Translations under genes and position numbers: made by a program
Assembly: GCF_009833965.1 (NCBI RefSeq)
Contig: NZ_CP047165.1
Location: forward strand, 310,001 to 374,000
DNA: 64,000 nucleotides
From: Pelistega ratti
GTDB taxonomy: Bacteria > Pseudomonadota > Gammaproteobacteria > Burkholderiales > Burkholderiaceae_B
Reading direction: 5' to 3'
Notes under the pieces: model-generated
Told to the model about the DNA's origin: nothing
Seen by the model: only the letters and a program-made list of their open reading frames with translations
The model's database searches: none
Shown: positions 26,913-35,541 of the stretch, piece by piece
How the letters are laid out: each line of letters begins with the position of its first letter
Numbering within the stretch: the stretch's first letter is position 1

Positions 26913-27548
26913 TTAATGCCGTTTTTTACGAGAAGCTTTTTTTGAAAATTTAGCTTCTTTACCGGTTAATAATTTAGTGATATTCGCTTTATGACGATAA
27001 ATAAGCAAAATAGAAATCACCAGAATGGCTATAAATAGACTTCCATCGAATCGGTAATCTTGTAGTGATAGAATAAGATATAAAAAAGGTGCATTTAAAG
27101 CAGCAATAAGTGCGGCTAGTGATGAATAACGGAATAATAAAAAAACCAGTAACCAGATAATAATAAGAATAATTGCTAGCATAGGGTCGCAGGCTAATAA
27201 TACACCAATAGCAGTTGCTACGCCTTTACCACCTTTAAATGAAAGGAAAATAGAATAGAGATGACCTAAAAATACAGCGACTGCAACAATAGCAATGCTA
27301 GTTGTATGGTGAGGGAAATATTGTTGTGCTAAATAAACGGCGATCCATCCTTTAAAAGCATCACCAAATAGTGTCAATGCCGCTGCAATTTTATGGCCAC
27401 TTCTGAGTACATTAGTTGCACCAGGATTACCTGAACCAAATTGTCTAGGGTCTTGTAATTTAAATAAACGACTCGTAATGATTGCAAAAGGAATTGAACC
27501 AATAAGGTAGGCAATAATGGCAGCAATAATTGTATAAAGCACAAGCAT
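26913..27548 (-). CDS. plsY: glycerol-3-phosphate acyltransferase PlsY
   Basis: PlsY is an integral membrane enzyme that transfers an acyl group from acyl phosphate to glycerol-3-phosphate, the first step of phospholipid synthesis. From the ATG at 27548 the protein has 211 residues, with the family segments YLIGSIPFA (residues 13-21), GSGNPGATNVLR, and GHLYSIFLSFKGGKGVATAIGVLL, and about five membrane helices. An upstream in-frame TTG at 27581 has a better ribosome site (AAAGGA) and would add 11 residues; I prefer the ATG because it gives the usual short N-terminus. The lysine-rich C-terminus (KFSKKASRKKRH) is a local feature. Confidence 0.93.
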   Translation of the reverse strand: MLVLYTIIAAIIAYLIGSIPFAIITSRLFKLQDPRQFGSGNPGATNVLRSGHKIAAALTLFGDAFKGWIAVYLAQQYFPHHTTSIAIVAVAVFLGHLYSIFLSFKGGKGVATAIGVLLACDPMLAIILIIIWLLVFLLFRYSSLAALIAALNAPFLYLILSLQDYRFDGSLFIAILVISILLIYRHKANITKLLTGKEAKFSKKASRKKRH

Positions 27549-27800
27549 AATAAATATCGAATGAATGGTTAAGGTAAGCAATGATCCTTTGATGAAACAT
27601 TGATTACCAAGAAAAATTAGTTCATTATATACAGATAAAATAGGGATAGGGTCTATCGTTAAAAATCCTTTTAAAATAAAGTGAATAAAGCGAGAGGATT
27701 GTTTTAGATAAGTTGATTTTTTTGCTTTTAGTTTTTGATAAAAAACAGGTAAAATACGGTCTGTTTTGTTTTACTCGTCTAATGAGAGATAAAAATATTT

Positions 27801-27828
27801 TTGATGTTTTTAGTGTTTATAGTATATT
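27801..27828 (+). promoter_or_regulatory. candidate promoter of surE
   Basis: TTGATG (27801-27806), a 16-base spacer and TATATT (27823-27828) lie 30 bases upstream of the surE start. Confidence 0.5.
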
Positions 27829-27857
27829 GAGTAAAATTCTGAAAATGGTGATAAATA

Positions 27858-28607
27858 ATGAAAAAGCGTATTTTACTTTCTAATGATGATGGTTATAATG
27901 CACTGGGGTTAGAACGCTTATACCATGCTTTGTCAGCGTGGGCAGATGTAACGGTGTTTGCACCCGAAGTTAATCATAGTGGTGCGTCTAATTCGTTAAG
28001 TGTTAATCGTCCCCTGTCGGTTAAACAAGCGCCTAATGGTTTTTTTTATGTTAATGGTACACCAAGTGATTGTATCCATGTTGCCTTAACAGGTATATTG
28101 GATTTTAAACCTGATTTAGTGGTTTCTGGTATTAATAATGGGGCTAATTTAGGAGAGGATACTTTATATTCTGGTACGGTAGCAGCAGCGACAGAGGGAT
28201 TTTTATTTGGCTATTCAGCGATTGCTTTTTCTTTAACTGAACGTAATTGGACCAATCTTGATGCTGCTGTTGATATTGCTAATCAAATTGTTCAACACCA
28301 AATAGCCTATCCTCATCCTTCTAGTACCTTGTTAAATGTGAATATTCCTCCCTTACCACACCATAATTTTGAAGATATTCAAATTACGCGTTTAGGGCGC
28401 CGTCATCCTAGTCAAGATGTTATTAAAAGTCAAAACCCTCATGGCGATCCTATTTACTGGATAGGGCCTGTTGGTGAAATTTTGGATACAAGTGAAGATA
28501 CGGATTTTATGGCAATCAAAAGAGGGCAAGTGTCTATTACGCCATTACAGCTAGACCTAACACATTTTGAGCTATTGTCTCAGACCAAGCAGTGGATTAA
28601 ACAATAA
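27858..28607 (+). CDS. surE: 5'/3'-nucleotidase SurE
   Basis: SurE is a metal-dependent phosphatase of nucleoside 5'- and 3'-monophosphates, associated with survival in stationary phase. The 249-residue protein begins [18 protein letters not shown], where NDDG holds the metal ligands, and continues with [30 protein letters not shown] and [27 protein letters not shown], all family signatures. It heads the conserved surE-pcm-nlpD cluster; its stop overlaps the pcm start by one base (TAATG). Confidence 0.97.
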   Translation: MKKRILLSNDDGYNALGLERLYHALSAWADVTVFAPEVNHSGASNSLSVNRPLSVKQAPNGFFYVNGTPSDCIHVALTGILDFKPDLVVSGINNGANLGEDTLYSGTVAAATEGFLFGYSAIAFSLTERNWTNLDAAVDIANQIVQHQIAYPHPSSTLLNVNIPPLPHHNFEDIQITRLGRRHPSQDVIKSQNPHGDPIYWIGPVGEILDTSEDTDFMAIKRGQVSITPLQLDLTHFELLSQTKQWIKQ

Positions 28608-29467
28608 TGCATAAAAAGGCTAAAATTACGCTAAGTAATAGTAATGCAAGGCTTATACAGGGAAGTAACACCGTTCGTTTTGCTAAGCCAACACTATCTT
28701 CTCGAGGTGTTAGTCTTTCTCAAAATAGTAATACAAAGGTGAGAAAAGGAAACCAACAAGAGGGTAGTCCTATTGGTCGTGCTTTACGCGAGCAGGTGCA
28801 AAGTGCTTTATTACAAAATAAAGGACTTAATTCAGACCAATTGCGGATTAATATGGTGCATCGGTTAAAGGTGGTCAATGGGATTACAGATGATAGAGTG
28901 CTTAAAGCCTTAATGCAAATAAAGCGACATCATTTTATGGATCAAGGAACAGCTGTACGAGCCTATGAAGATGAAGCATTGCCTATTGGTTTTGGTCAAA
29001 CTATTTCTATGCCATCTGTTGTAGCAAGAATGATTTCTTTACTAATTGAGCAACGTACTGCAAAAAAAGTATTGGAAATCGGCACGGGTTGTGGCTATCA
29101 AGCAGCTGTTCTAGCTTGTATTTTCCAAGAAGTGTATTCAATTGAACGAATTGAGGGTTTATATCACTTAGCTAAGCAGAATATTGCTAAAATGATAGGT
29201 TTACCGCCTATCCATTCTATATTAGGCGATGGAATGCAAGGTTTACCAACTCATGCCCCTTTTGATGCTATCATTATTGCAGCAGCTGGTTTGAAAATTC
29301 CACAAGCCTTATTATCACAGCTTGCTATTGGTGGGCGATTAATAGCACCAGAAGGAACGTCTCAACAACGATTAGTATTGATTGAACGTAAAGGTCAGCA
29401 AGATTGGGTACGTACAGAATTGGAAGAAACACGTTTTGTACCGCTCTTAGCAGGGGTACAACGTTGA
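28607..29467 (+). CDS. pcm: protein-L-isoaspartate O-methyltransferase
   Basis: Pcm methylates isoaspartyl residues in damaged proteins with SAM so that they can revert to aspartate. The protein has 286 residues, and the catalytic domain (from about residue 68) contains the family segments HFMDQGTAVRAYEDEALPIGFGQTISMPSVVARM and VLEIGTGCGYQAAVLA. It carries an N-terminal extension of about 60 low-complexity residues (rich in Ser, Asn, Lys) that is absent from the ~208-residue E. coli enzyme and is seen in some Betaproteobacteria. Its ATG overlaps the surE stop, so translation is coupled. Confidence 0.94.
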   Translation: MHKKAKITLSNSNARLIQGSNTVRFAKPTLSSRGVSLSQNSNTKVRKGNQQEGSPIGRALREQVQSALLQNKGLNSDQLRINMVHRLKVVNGITDDRVLKALMQIKRHHFMDQGTAVRAYEDEALPIGFGQTISMPSVVARMISLLIEQRTAKKVLEIGTGCGYQAAVLACIFQEVYSIERIEGLYHLAKQNIAKMIGLPPIHSILGDGMQGLPTHAPFDAIIIAAAGLKIPQALLSQLAIGGRLIAPEGTSQQRLVLIERKGQQDWVRTELEETRFVPLLAGVQR

Positions 29468-29499
29468 TATTTTTTAGAAGTTATAAATAGGTTTAATGA

Positions 29500-30237
29500 A
29501 TGATGAAAAAGTCTTATATAGTTGGTTTGAGTCTTGTTGCTGCCGTATTAGCGGGATGTGCAGGCAGCAATAAAGCACCTATTTCTACCATTGGTGGATC
29601 AAGTGGCGCTTATAGTGGATCGGGTGTGCATATTGTACAAAAGGGGGACACACTTTATAGTATTTCTCGTCGTTATAATGTACCTGTTAATCGCATTTTG
29701 AGTTTAAACAGTATTGCTGACCCCTCTCAAATTGAAGTAGGGCAACGTATTCGACTTTCTGATGGAGCAAGTAATGCTTCTCGTACAACAGCAGCTAGTA
29801 GTGCAAATCGTACAACAAATAATGCAACCGCAAGCAAAACCAATAACACAAATGTTGCGAGAGCATCTGATGCATCATTAATTGCTTGGGAATGGCCTCA
29901 TCGCGGTAATATTATTACAGGGTACTCAAGTAGCACACGTGGTATTGATATTGCGGGTAAGATTGGTGATCCTGTTAAAGCAGCCGCAGCTGGTACTGTT
30001 TCTTATGTCGGAAATGGCTTGCGTGGTTTAGGTAATTTAGTCTTGATTACGCATAGTAATGGTTTTATTTCTGCCTATGCACATAATAGCAAATTATTAG
30101 TCAGACAAAATCAGCAAGTTTCTAAGGGACAAACAATTGCTGAGTTAGGTCAATCTGATACGACATCGCCTCGTTTACACTTTGAGATTCGTCGTAATGG
30201 AACACCTGTTAATCCCCAATCTTATTTGCCTAAGTAA
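29500..30237 (+). CDS. nlpD: NlpD-like lipoprotein with LysM and degenerate M23 domains
   Basis: NlpD is an outer-membrane lipoprotein that activates the division amidase AmiC. The 245-residue protein has a lipoprotein signal with lipobox LAGC (Cys20), a LysM peptidoglycan-binding domain (about residues 44-88, HIVQKGDTLYSISRRYNV), an Asn/Thr-rich linker and a C-terminal M23/LytM domain (about 135-243). The M23 zinc ligands are incomplete: the usual HxGxD is RGID, and HxH is RLH, so it should be an activator and not an endopeptidase, as for NlpD elsewhere. It follows pcm by 32 bases and ends at a strong terminator. The rpoS gene usual after nlpD is not here. Confidence 0.92.
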   Translation: MMKKSYIVGLSLVAAVLAGCAGSNKAPISTIGGSSGAYSGSGVHIVQKGDTLYSISRRYNVPVNRILSLNSIADPSQIEVGQRIRLSDGASNASRTTAASSANRTTNNATASKTNNTNVARASDASLIAWEWPHRGNIITGYSSSTRGIDIAGKIGDPVKAAAAGTVSYVGNGLRGLGNLVLITHSNGFISAYAHNSKLLVRQNQQVSKGQTIAELGQSDTTSPRLHFEIRRNGTPVNPQSYLPK

Positions 30238-30270
30238 GTATAACTCTTGGTTGGGTATAGATGGGTATAG

Positions 30271-30302
30271 AGAGCATTCTGATAAAAAGAATGCTCTTTT
30301 TT
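30271..30302 (+). terminator. intrinsic terminator of the surE-pcm-nlpD operon
   Basis: AGAGCATTCT (30271-30280) pairs with AGAATGCTCT (30288-30297), followed by a T-run. Confidence 0.9.
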
Positions 30303-30567
30303 AGCAATATAACTTATCAAATAAATATAGGTATTAGAAGTTACTGGTTAAGAATATTGCTCGTTTTAGGCGAACTATATTTTGCTATTTTTACCTTATT
30401 TCGACTAATACTCTGGTATTGCTGGTAAAAAAAGCATTTATTGCTACTTAATAATAGCTGAAAGAGAAAGAAATAATTTAACTTTGTTGCGAAATATATT
30501 TGAAATTGCTTGTTTGTCATAATGACATCACTAATTTATTTATGAGTACATAACAAAGGAGTACATA
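30303..30567. other. intergenic region between nlpD and the Spy-like gene
   Basis: The whole gap is 330 bases. It holds the nlpD terminator at its start and the promoter region of the Spy-like gene at its end. I find no trace of rpoS or any other recognisable gene in between. Confidence 0.55.
30515..30527. promoter_or_regulatory. extended -10 overlapping a palindrome, upstream of the Spy-like gene
   Basis: The segment TGTCATAATGACA is a 6-bp palindrome with one central base. It contains an extended -10 element (TG-T-CATAAT, 30515-30523). Overlap of a -10 with a dyad suggests direct control by a dimeric regulator. No good -35 is seen. Confidence 0.45.
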
Positions 30568-31125
30568 ATGAAAACAGCTTCATTAAAAAAACTTTTATTA
30601 ACTTCAGCATTAGCATTTGGTATTGTAGGTACTGGTTTTGCACAAGAAACTCAGATAGCCCCAGAAGCAAAAGCAGAATATAGCCAAAAATCATTTCATG
30701 AAAATAAACAAGGTCATGCAAAGTTTGGGTTATTTAGCCCTAAATTAATTAAAGAGCTTGATCTTAATGCAGATCAAAAAGCTAAATTTGATGCTATTGG
30801 TGAAGCAAGAAAAGCTGCATTTGAAGCACGTAAAAATGAAATGAACAAAATCGCTGAACAGCGTAAAGCTTTATTAGCTGAAAAAGTCGTTGATTTAAAA
30901 GCTTTACTTGAAAATGGTGATCAAGCTAAAGCCCAGTTGGAAAAAAATAGAGAAGATATTCGTGCTAAAACACTTACTTTTTGGGATAGCTTAGACGATA
31001 CACAGAAAGAAAAAGCAACAACTCATCTTCGCCAGAACCATGATAAAAAAGCGTTCGGTCAGAAAAATTATGATCATAAAGGCAAAAAAGGTGATAAACA
31101 TGATGGGCATCATGGTAAACAATAA
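30568..31125 (+). CDS. Spy/CpxP-like periplasmic protein
   Basis: This is a 185-residue secreted protein with a signal peptide (residues 1-25, cleavage after GFA) and a helical middle of charged residues that resembles the Spy/CpxP family: a LIKELDLNADQKAKFDAIGEARKAAFEARKNEM stretch (about 56-90) in place of the classic LTxxQ motif. The C-terminal ~30 residues are rich in His, Lys and Asp (DHKGKKGDKHDGHHGKQ), which could bind metal ions. Family members act as periplasmic chaperones or stress sensors. It has a very good ribosome site (AAAGGAG) and stands alone with its own promoter and terminator. Family assignment is moderate. Confidence 0.7.
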   Translation: MKTASLKKLLLTSALAFGIVGTGFAQETQIAPEAKAEYSQKSFHENKQGHAKFGLFSPKLIKELDLNADQKAKFDAIGEARKAAFEARKNEMNKIAEQRKALLAEKVVDLKALLENGDQAKAQLEKNREDIRAKTLTFWDSLDDTQKEKATTHLRQNHDKKAFGQKNYDHKGKKGDKHDGHHGKQ

Positions 31126-31155
31126 TCACCACTGATTCTTTAAATCGATTAAAGT

Positions 31156-31184
31156 AAAACACCGCTTAAATAAGCGGTGTTTTT
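31156..31184 (+). terminator. intrinsic terminator of the Spy-like gene
   Basis: AAAACACCGCTTA (31156-31168) pairs with TAAGCGGTGTTTT (31171-31183), ending in a T-run. Confidence 0.9.
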
Positions 31185-31317
31185 AGTAATAAGAAGTGTT
31201 AGGTTTAGCGTATCTATTAGGAAACTCGGTATTTAATTGAGTAATCTATGCTTGTTATGGAAAAGTAGTAAATAGTGTTTAAATAATAGGTTTATTTTTA
31301 AAATATACAAATAAAAA

Positions 31318-31346
31318 TTGACTAGATTGTCATGGTGATTTAAAAG
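31318..31346 (+). promoter_or_regulatory. candidate promoter of an intergenic small RNA
   Basis: TTGACT (31318-31323), an exact 17-base spacer and TAAAAG (31341-31346). No protein gene follows within 400 bases, while an intrinsic terminator lies about 200 bases downstream. Confidence 0.4.
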
Positions 31347-31352
31347 CCCTAA

Positions 31353-31554
31353 CTCATTGATTTATTTTGTTATTTAATAAATTTATATCGGTGTGAAAGA
31401 GAATGAAATATTTAAGGGGGATGTGTAATGATTTTGAAATGAACTTTAGGGCATAATAGAGTCAATGTTTAGTGAATTGATGGTTTATTAAACATCTTCT
31501 CATTTAAATTTTCCTCTCCCTGTTTGCCTCGGTTTTTATGCCGAGGTTTTTTTT
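31353..31554 (+). ncRNA. candidate small RNA with own promoter and terminator
   Basis: The inferred transcript starts near 31353 and ends at the hairpin CCTCGG/CCGAGG (31527-31532/31541-31546) with eight T residues. Just before the hairpin is an unpaired pyrimidine stretch with CCTCTCCCT (31513-31521), which is complementary to Shine-Dalgarno sequences, a feature seen in several trans-acting sRNAs. No ORF longer than 17 codons is credible. Existence and strand rest on the promoter/terminator pair only. Confidence 0.4.
31527..31554 (+). terminator. isolated strong intrinsic terminator
   Basis: CCTCGG (31527-31532) pairs with CCGAGG (31541-31546), followed by T8. It is about 400 bases beyond the preceding gene, which already has its own terminator. 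Confidence 0.9.
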
Positions 31555-31803
31555 GGCTAGTATATAGTCAAGCGTCATCAATATAAAATAGTATGTGTGA
31601 TAGAAGTATGTGCTTCATATACGTAAATCTACTAAAAAGAATAATATTTTCAATAAGTTAATACTATAGTTATTAATAAAAATATTTTATAGTGAAAGAT
31701 TTAAAAAGGATTATTTTCATTGAATATTGATAATTTATTCTATCTATAACATAGGGGATTTATAGTAAAATACTTTCTTTTTTATCCTTGGTTAGGAAGT
31801 ATA

Positions 31804-33165
31804 ATGTCTGAAATTTTATCCATTGAATCCCTTGATAACGAGGCCCGTGGTATCGCTCGTCGAGAGGGGAAAGTTGTTTTTGTGGAAGGTGCTTTACCCA
31901 GAGAGGTAGTAGAAGCCAATATTTATCGTAAAAAAGAAGCGTACGAGAATGCACATACTGTACGAGTAATTAAAGAGTCTTTTATGCGAGTAACACCAAA
32001 ATGCCCTAATTTTGGTATCTGTGGTGGTTGTGCTATGCAACATGTTGAGCCCTCTGCACAGGTTGCTGCTAAACAAAGAACATTGGAAGATAATTTCAAA
32101 CATATTGCTCAACTAACGATTCCTCATGTCTTACCGCCTATTTATGGACCAACATGGGGATACCGTTTCCGTGCGCGTCTATCGGTTCGTTATGTTCGTA
32201 AGAAGGGCGAAGTATTAGTTGGTTTTAGAGAGAAAAAAGGCCGTTATGTTGTTGATATGAAAGAATGCCTTGTTCTTCCTAAAGAGGTATCTGATTTGCT
32301 TATACCACTACGCACCTTAATAGGGGGATTAAGTGTAAAAGAAGAAGTACCTCAAATTGAAGTGGCAGTTGGTGATACCTGTATTGTCTTGGCACTTCGT
32401 CATATGGTGCCATTATTGCCGAGTGATATTGAACAAATGGATCAATTTGCTCAGCAGCATAATATTGTTTGGTGGACACAAGCCAAAGGACCCGATACCT
32501 TAAAACCATTACATCTAGAAGATGAAAACCGTTTAGCCTATACGCTACCACAGTTTGGTTTGCGAATGCACTATAAGCCTAGTGACTTTACACAGGTGAA
32601 TTACTTTATTAATCGTAGTTTAATTGCTAAAGCACTTAGTTTATTAGAAGTTAAACCAACAGATAGAGTGGCTGATTTATTTTGTGGATTAGGTAATTTT
32701 ACCTTACCCTTAGCCACGCAAGCGAAAGAAGTCGTTGGTATAGAAGGAAGTTCTGCTTTAACAGATAGGGCGCTTGCTGCTACAGCACAGCATGGTTTAG
32801 ATAATAAAACACGTTTTTCAACATTAAACTTATTTGAAGTGGATGTACAGTGGCTGCGTGATTTAGGCTATTTTGATCGTATGTTGATTGATCCTCCTCG
32901 AGAGGGAGCTTTTGCAGTCGCTAAGGCACTGGCTCAATTAAAAGAAAATGAGCGACCAAAACGGATTGTCTATGTTTCCTGTAATCCTGCAACATTAGCA
33001 AGAGATGCGGGCGTATTGGTAAAACAAGGAGGCTATCGTTTAATAAGTGCTGGTGTGGTTAATATGTTCCCACATACTGCTCATGTGGAATCAATAGCAG
33101 TCTTTGAATGGCATGAGGGAGATATTATCCCTGAGGTAGAAGTAACAACGGAAGAAACTGCTTAA
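31804..33165 (+). CDS. rlmD: 23S rRNA (uracil(1939)-C5)-methyltransferase RlmD
   Basis: RlmD methylates U1939 of 23S rRNA with SAM. The 453-residue protein has an N-terminal TRAM domain (ESLDNEARGIARREGKVVFVEGALPREVVEANI, residues 7-39), the [4Fe-4S] cysteines in CPNFGICGGC (about 67-76), a Rossmann SAM motif VADLFCGLGNFTLPLA, and the catalytic YVSCNPATLARD near residue 395. A good ribosome site (AGGAAG) precedes the ATG. In relatives it lies after nlpD-rpoS; here a Spy-like gene and a long non-coding stretch intervene. Confidence 0.95.
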   Translation: MSEILSIESLDNEARGIARREGKVVFVEGALPREVVEANIYRKKEAYENAHTVRVIKESFMRVTPKCPNFGICGGCAMQHVEPSAQVAAKQRTLEDNFKHIAQLTIPHVLPPIYGPTWGYRFRARLSVRYVRKKGEVLVGFREKKGRYVVDMKECLVLPKEVSDLLIPLRTLIGGLSVKEEVPQIEVAVGDTCIVLALRHMVPLLPSDIEQMDQFAQQHNIVWWTQAKGPDTLKPLHLEDENRLAYTLPQFGLRMHYKPSDFTQVNYFINRSLIAKALSLLEVKPTDRVADLFCGLGNFTLPLATQAKEVVGIEGSSALTDRALAATAQHGLDNKTRFSTLNLFEVDVQWLRDLGYFDRMLIDPPREGAFAVAKALAQLKENERPKRIVYVSCNPATLARDAGVLVKQGGYRLISAGVVNMFPHTAHVESIAVFEWHEGDIIPEVEVTTEETA

Positions 33166-33181
33166 AAAGCATAAAAAATAT

Positions 33182-33211
33182 TTGTTTTTAACGGCTTTAA
33201 TAGGTTACAAT
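33182..33211 (+). promoter_or_regulatory. candidate promoter of sucCD
   Basis: TTGTTT (33182-33187), an 18-base spacer and TACAAT (33206-33211) lie about 100 bases upstream of sucC. A TTGACA follows at 33220 but has no matching -10. Confidence 0.35.
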
Positions 33212-33311
33212 AAACCTAGTTGACATATTCCTTAGGGAATGAGTGCCGACAATTTCGTTTTTTTGTGCTCTTATAGATTTAAGGGTTTTATTCACTTCTT
33301 ATAGGTTAACT

Positions 33312-34475
33312 ATGAAGATTCATGAGTATCAAGGCAAAGAACTTCTGAAAGGATTTGGCGTGAATGTACCTCGTGGCATTCCTGCTTTTTCTGTTGAAGA
33401 AGCTGTTAAAGCTGCCGAACAATTAGGTGGTCCAGTTTGGGTTGTTAAAGCTCAAATTCACGCGGGTGGTCGCGGTAAAGGTGGTGGTGTTAAATTAGCA
33501 CGCTCTATCGAAGAAGTACGCGAACTTTCTTCTCAAATTTTGGGTATGCAGTTAGTCACTCATCAAACAGGTCCACAAGGTCAAAAAGTTAATCGCTTAT
33601 TGATCGAAGAAGGTGCCGATATTAAAAAAGAGTACTATGTTGGTATCGTAACAGATCGTAATACACAACGTGTTTGCGTGATGGCATCAAGCGAAGGCGG
33701 CATGGATATTGAAGAAGTTGCTGCTAAAACACCAGAGAAAATTCTTAAAGTTTTTGTAGATCCACTTGTTGGATTGACAACAGAAGAAGCTTCACAATTA
33801 GCGCGTGGTATTGGTATTCCAGAAGAAACCGTTGCTGAAGCAGCAGATCAATTCCAAAAACTATACAAAGCGTATTGGGATACAGATGCTTCTTTAGCAG
33901 AGATTAATCCATTAATTCTTACGGGTGATGGCCATGTACGTGCGTTAGATGCTAAGTTTAATTTTGACTCTAATGCTTTATTCCGTCATCCAGAAATCGT
34001 TGAATACCGTGACTTAGACGAAGAAGATCCTGCTGAAGTTGAAGCTAGTAAATTTGATCTTGCTTACATTCAGTTAGATGGTAATATTGGTTGCTTAGTA
34101 AACGGTGCTGGTTTAGCGATGGCAACAATGGATACTATTAAACTATTTGGTGGTGAACCCGCTAACTTCCTTGACGTTGGTGGTGGTGCAACAGCAGAGA
34201 AAGTGACTGAAGCCTTCAAAATTATGTTGAAAAATGAAGGGGTTAAAGCGATTCTGGTAAATATCTTTGGTGGTATCATGCGTTGTGATGTTATTGCTGA
34301 AGGGATTATCCAAGCGTGCCATGCTGTGCAATTAGATGTACCACTTGTTGTTCGTATGAAAGGGACAAACGAAGAATTAGGTAAACAAATGTTGGCTGAC
34401 TCTGGTTTGCCTATTATCAGTGCTGACACAATGGCTGAAGCAGCGACTAAAGTTGTTGAAGCTGCTAATAAATAA
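33312..34475 (+). CDS. sucC: succinyl-CoA synthetase (ADP-forming) subunit beta
   Basis: SucC is the nucleotide-binding beta subunit of succinyl-CoA synthetase in the TCA cycle, which interconverts succinyl-CoA and succinate with phosphorylation of ADP. From the ATG at 33312 the protein has 387 residues, matching the E. coli length. It starts [17 protein letters not shown], the ATP-grasp loop is [17 protein letters not shown] (about residues 46-62), and the C-terminal part has [13 protein letters not shown]. An upstream open stretch adds 23 unlike residues and is rejected as the start. It lies 11 bases before sucD, in one operon. Confidence 0.97.
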   Translation: MKIHEYQGKELLKGFGVNVPRGIPAFSVEEAVKAAEQLGGPVWVVKAQIHAGGRGKGGGVKLARSIEEVRELSSQILGMQLVTHQTGPQGQKVNRLLIEEGADIKKEYYVGIVTDRNTQRVCVMASSEGGMDIEEVAAKTPEKILKVFVDPLVGLTTEEASQLARGIGIPEETVAEAADQFQKLYKAYWDTDASLAEINPLILTGDGHVRALDAKFNFDSNALFRHPEIVEYRDLDEEDPAEVEASKFDLAYIQLDGNIGCLVNGAGLAMATMDTIKLFGGEPANFLDVGGGATAEKVTEAFKIMLKNEGVKAILVNIFGGIMRCDVIAEGIIQACHAVQLDVPLVVRMKGTNEELGKQMLADSGLPIISADTMAEAATKVVEAANK

Positions 34476-34486
34476 GGAATCGAGCA

Positions 34487-35368
34487 ATGTCTATTCTTAT
34501 TAATAAAGATACCAAAGTGATTACCCAAGGGATCACAGGTAAAACAGGGCAATTTCACACTCGTATGTGCCGTGAATATGCCAATGGTAAAGAGTGTTTT
34601 GTTGCAGGTGTAAATCCTAAACGTGCGGGCGAAGACTTTGAAGGTATTCCTATTTATGGTACTGTCAAAGATGCTAAAGAACAAACAGGTGCAACAGTTT
34701 CTGTTATTTATGTACCACCAGCAGGTGCAGCAGCGGCAATTCTTGAAGCCGTTGAAGCAGAGTTAGATTTAGCTATTTGTATTACAGAAGGTATCCCTGT
34801 TCGTGATATGTTAATGGTGCGTAGCCGTATGCGTGAAATGAACAGTAAAACACTACTACTAGGCCCTAACTGCCCTGGTTTAATTACACCTGATGAAATT
34901 AAAATCGGTATTATGCCTGGTCATATTCATCGTAAAGGTCGTATTGGTATTGTATCTCGTTCAGGTACATTAACTTATGAAGCAGTTGCTCAAGTAACTG
35001 GTCTTGGTTTAGGTCAATCAACAGCTGTTGGTATTGGTGGTGATCCAATTAATGGTCTAAAACATATTGATATTCTCAAAATGTTTAATGATGATCCTGA
35101 TACAGATGCGGTTATCATGATTGGTGAAATCGGTGGTCCTGATGAAGTCAATGCGGCATTATGGGCAAAAGACAATATGAAAAAACCAATCGTTGGCTTT
35201 ATTGCAGGTGTGACAGCGCCAGCAGGTAAACGTATGGGTCATGCAGGTGCGTTAATTTCTGGTGGTGCTGATACAGCAGATGCAAAACTTGCTGTTATGG
35301 AAGAGTGCGGTATCAAAACTACTCGTAATCCATCTGAAATGGGTAAATTATTGAAAACTGTTCTTTAA
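34487..35368 (+). CDS. sucD: succinyl-CoA synthetase subunit alpha
   Basis: SucD binds CoA and carries the phosphorylated histidine of succinyl-CoA synthetase. The 293-residue protein begins MSILINKDTKVITQGITGKTGQFHT, the CoA-binding Rossmann start, and the catalytic histidine is His252 in MGHAGALISGGADTADAK. GIGGDPINGL is also conserved. Its products support the DapD step, which consumes succinyl-CoA. A ribosome site (AAGGAAT) lies in the short gap after sucC, and the operon ends at a terminator 19 bases after the stop. Confidence 0.97.
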   Translation: MSILINKDTKVITQGITGKTGQFHTRMCREYANGKECFVAGVNPKRAGEDFEGIPIYGTVKDAKEQTGATVSVIYVPPAGAAAAILEAVEAELDLAICITEGIPVRDMLMVRSRMREMNSKTLLLGPNCPGLITPDEIKIGIMPGHIHRKGRIGIVSRSGTLTYEAVAQVTGLGLGQSTAVGIGGDPINGLKHIDILKMFNDDPDTDAVIMIGEIGGPDEVNAALWAKDNMKKPIVGFIAGVTAPAGKRMGHAGALISGGADTADAKLAVMEECGIKTTRNPSEMGKLLKTVL

Positions 35369-35386
35369 TTTGACCTTTTAATGCAT

Positions 35387-35421
35387 AAAACCGTCATTAC
35401 TTTTAGTAGTGGCGGTTTTTA
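35387..35421 (+). terminator. intrinsic terminator of sucCD
   Basis: AAAACCGTCATTAC (35387-35400) pairs with GTAGTGGCGGTTTT (35406-35419; two G-T pairs), followed by T residues. Confidence 0.85.
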
Positions 35422-35541
35422 TTTGTTTACAAAAACTTTATTAAAAAACAAGGTAATCCTAATAGGCATACGATAAATTGTAGGATACAATAAGCGTAAT
35501 TTTGCTAAAATTTAGCGTAATTTTTCATTTAAAGGAATAAG

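Larger units (their letters stand above)
31126..31803. other. 678-base intergenic region before rlmD
   Basis: This region holds the Spy-gene terminator (31156-31184), a promoter-like site (31318-31346), an isolated strong terminator (31527-31554) and a candidate small RNA between the last two. After 31555 it is AT-rich with no clear gene. A 17-codon frame (31403-31456, start ATG after GAAAGAG) could be translated but is too short to support. Confidence 0.6.

Noticed and set aside
34070..34684. 204-codon open frame on the minus strand across the sucC-sucD junction
   Set aside because: It lies entirely opposite two certain genes, spans their boundary, has no ribosome site and its translation resembles no family; it is a shadow of codon bias.
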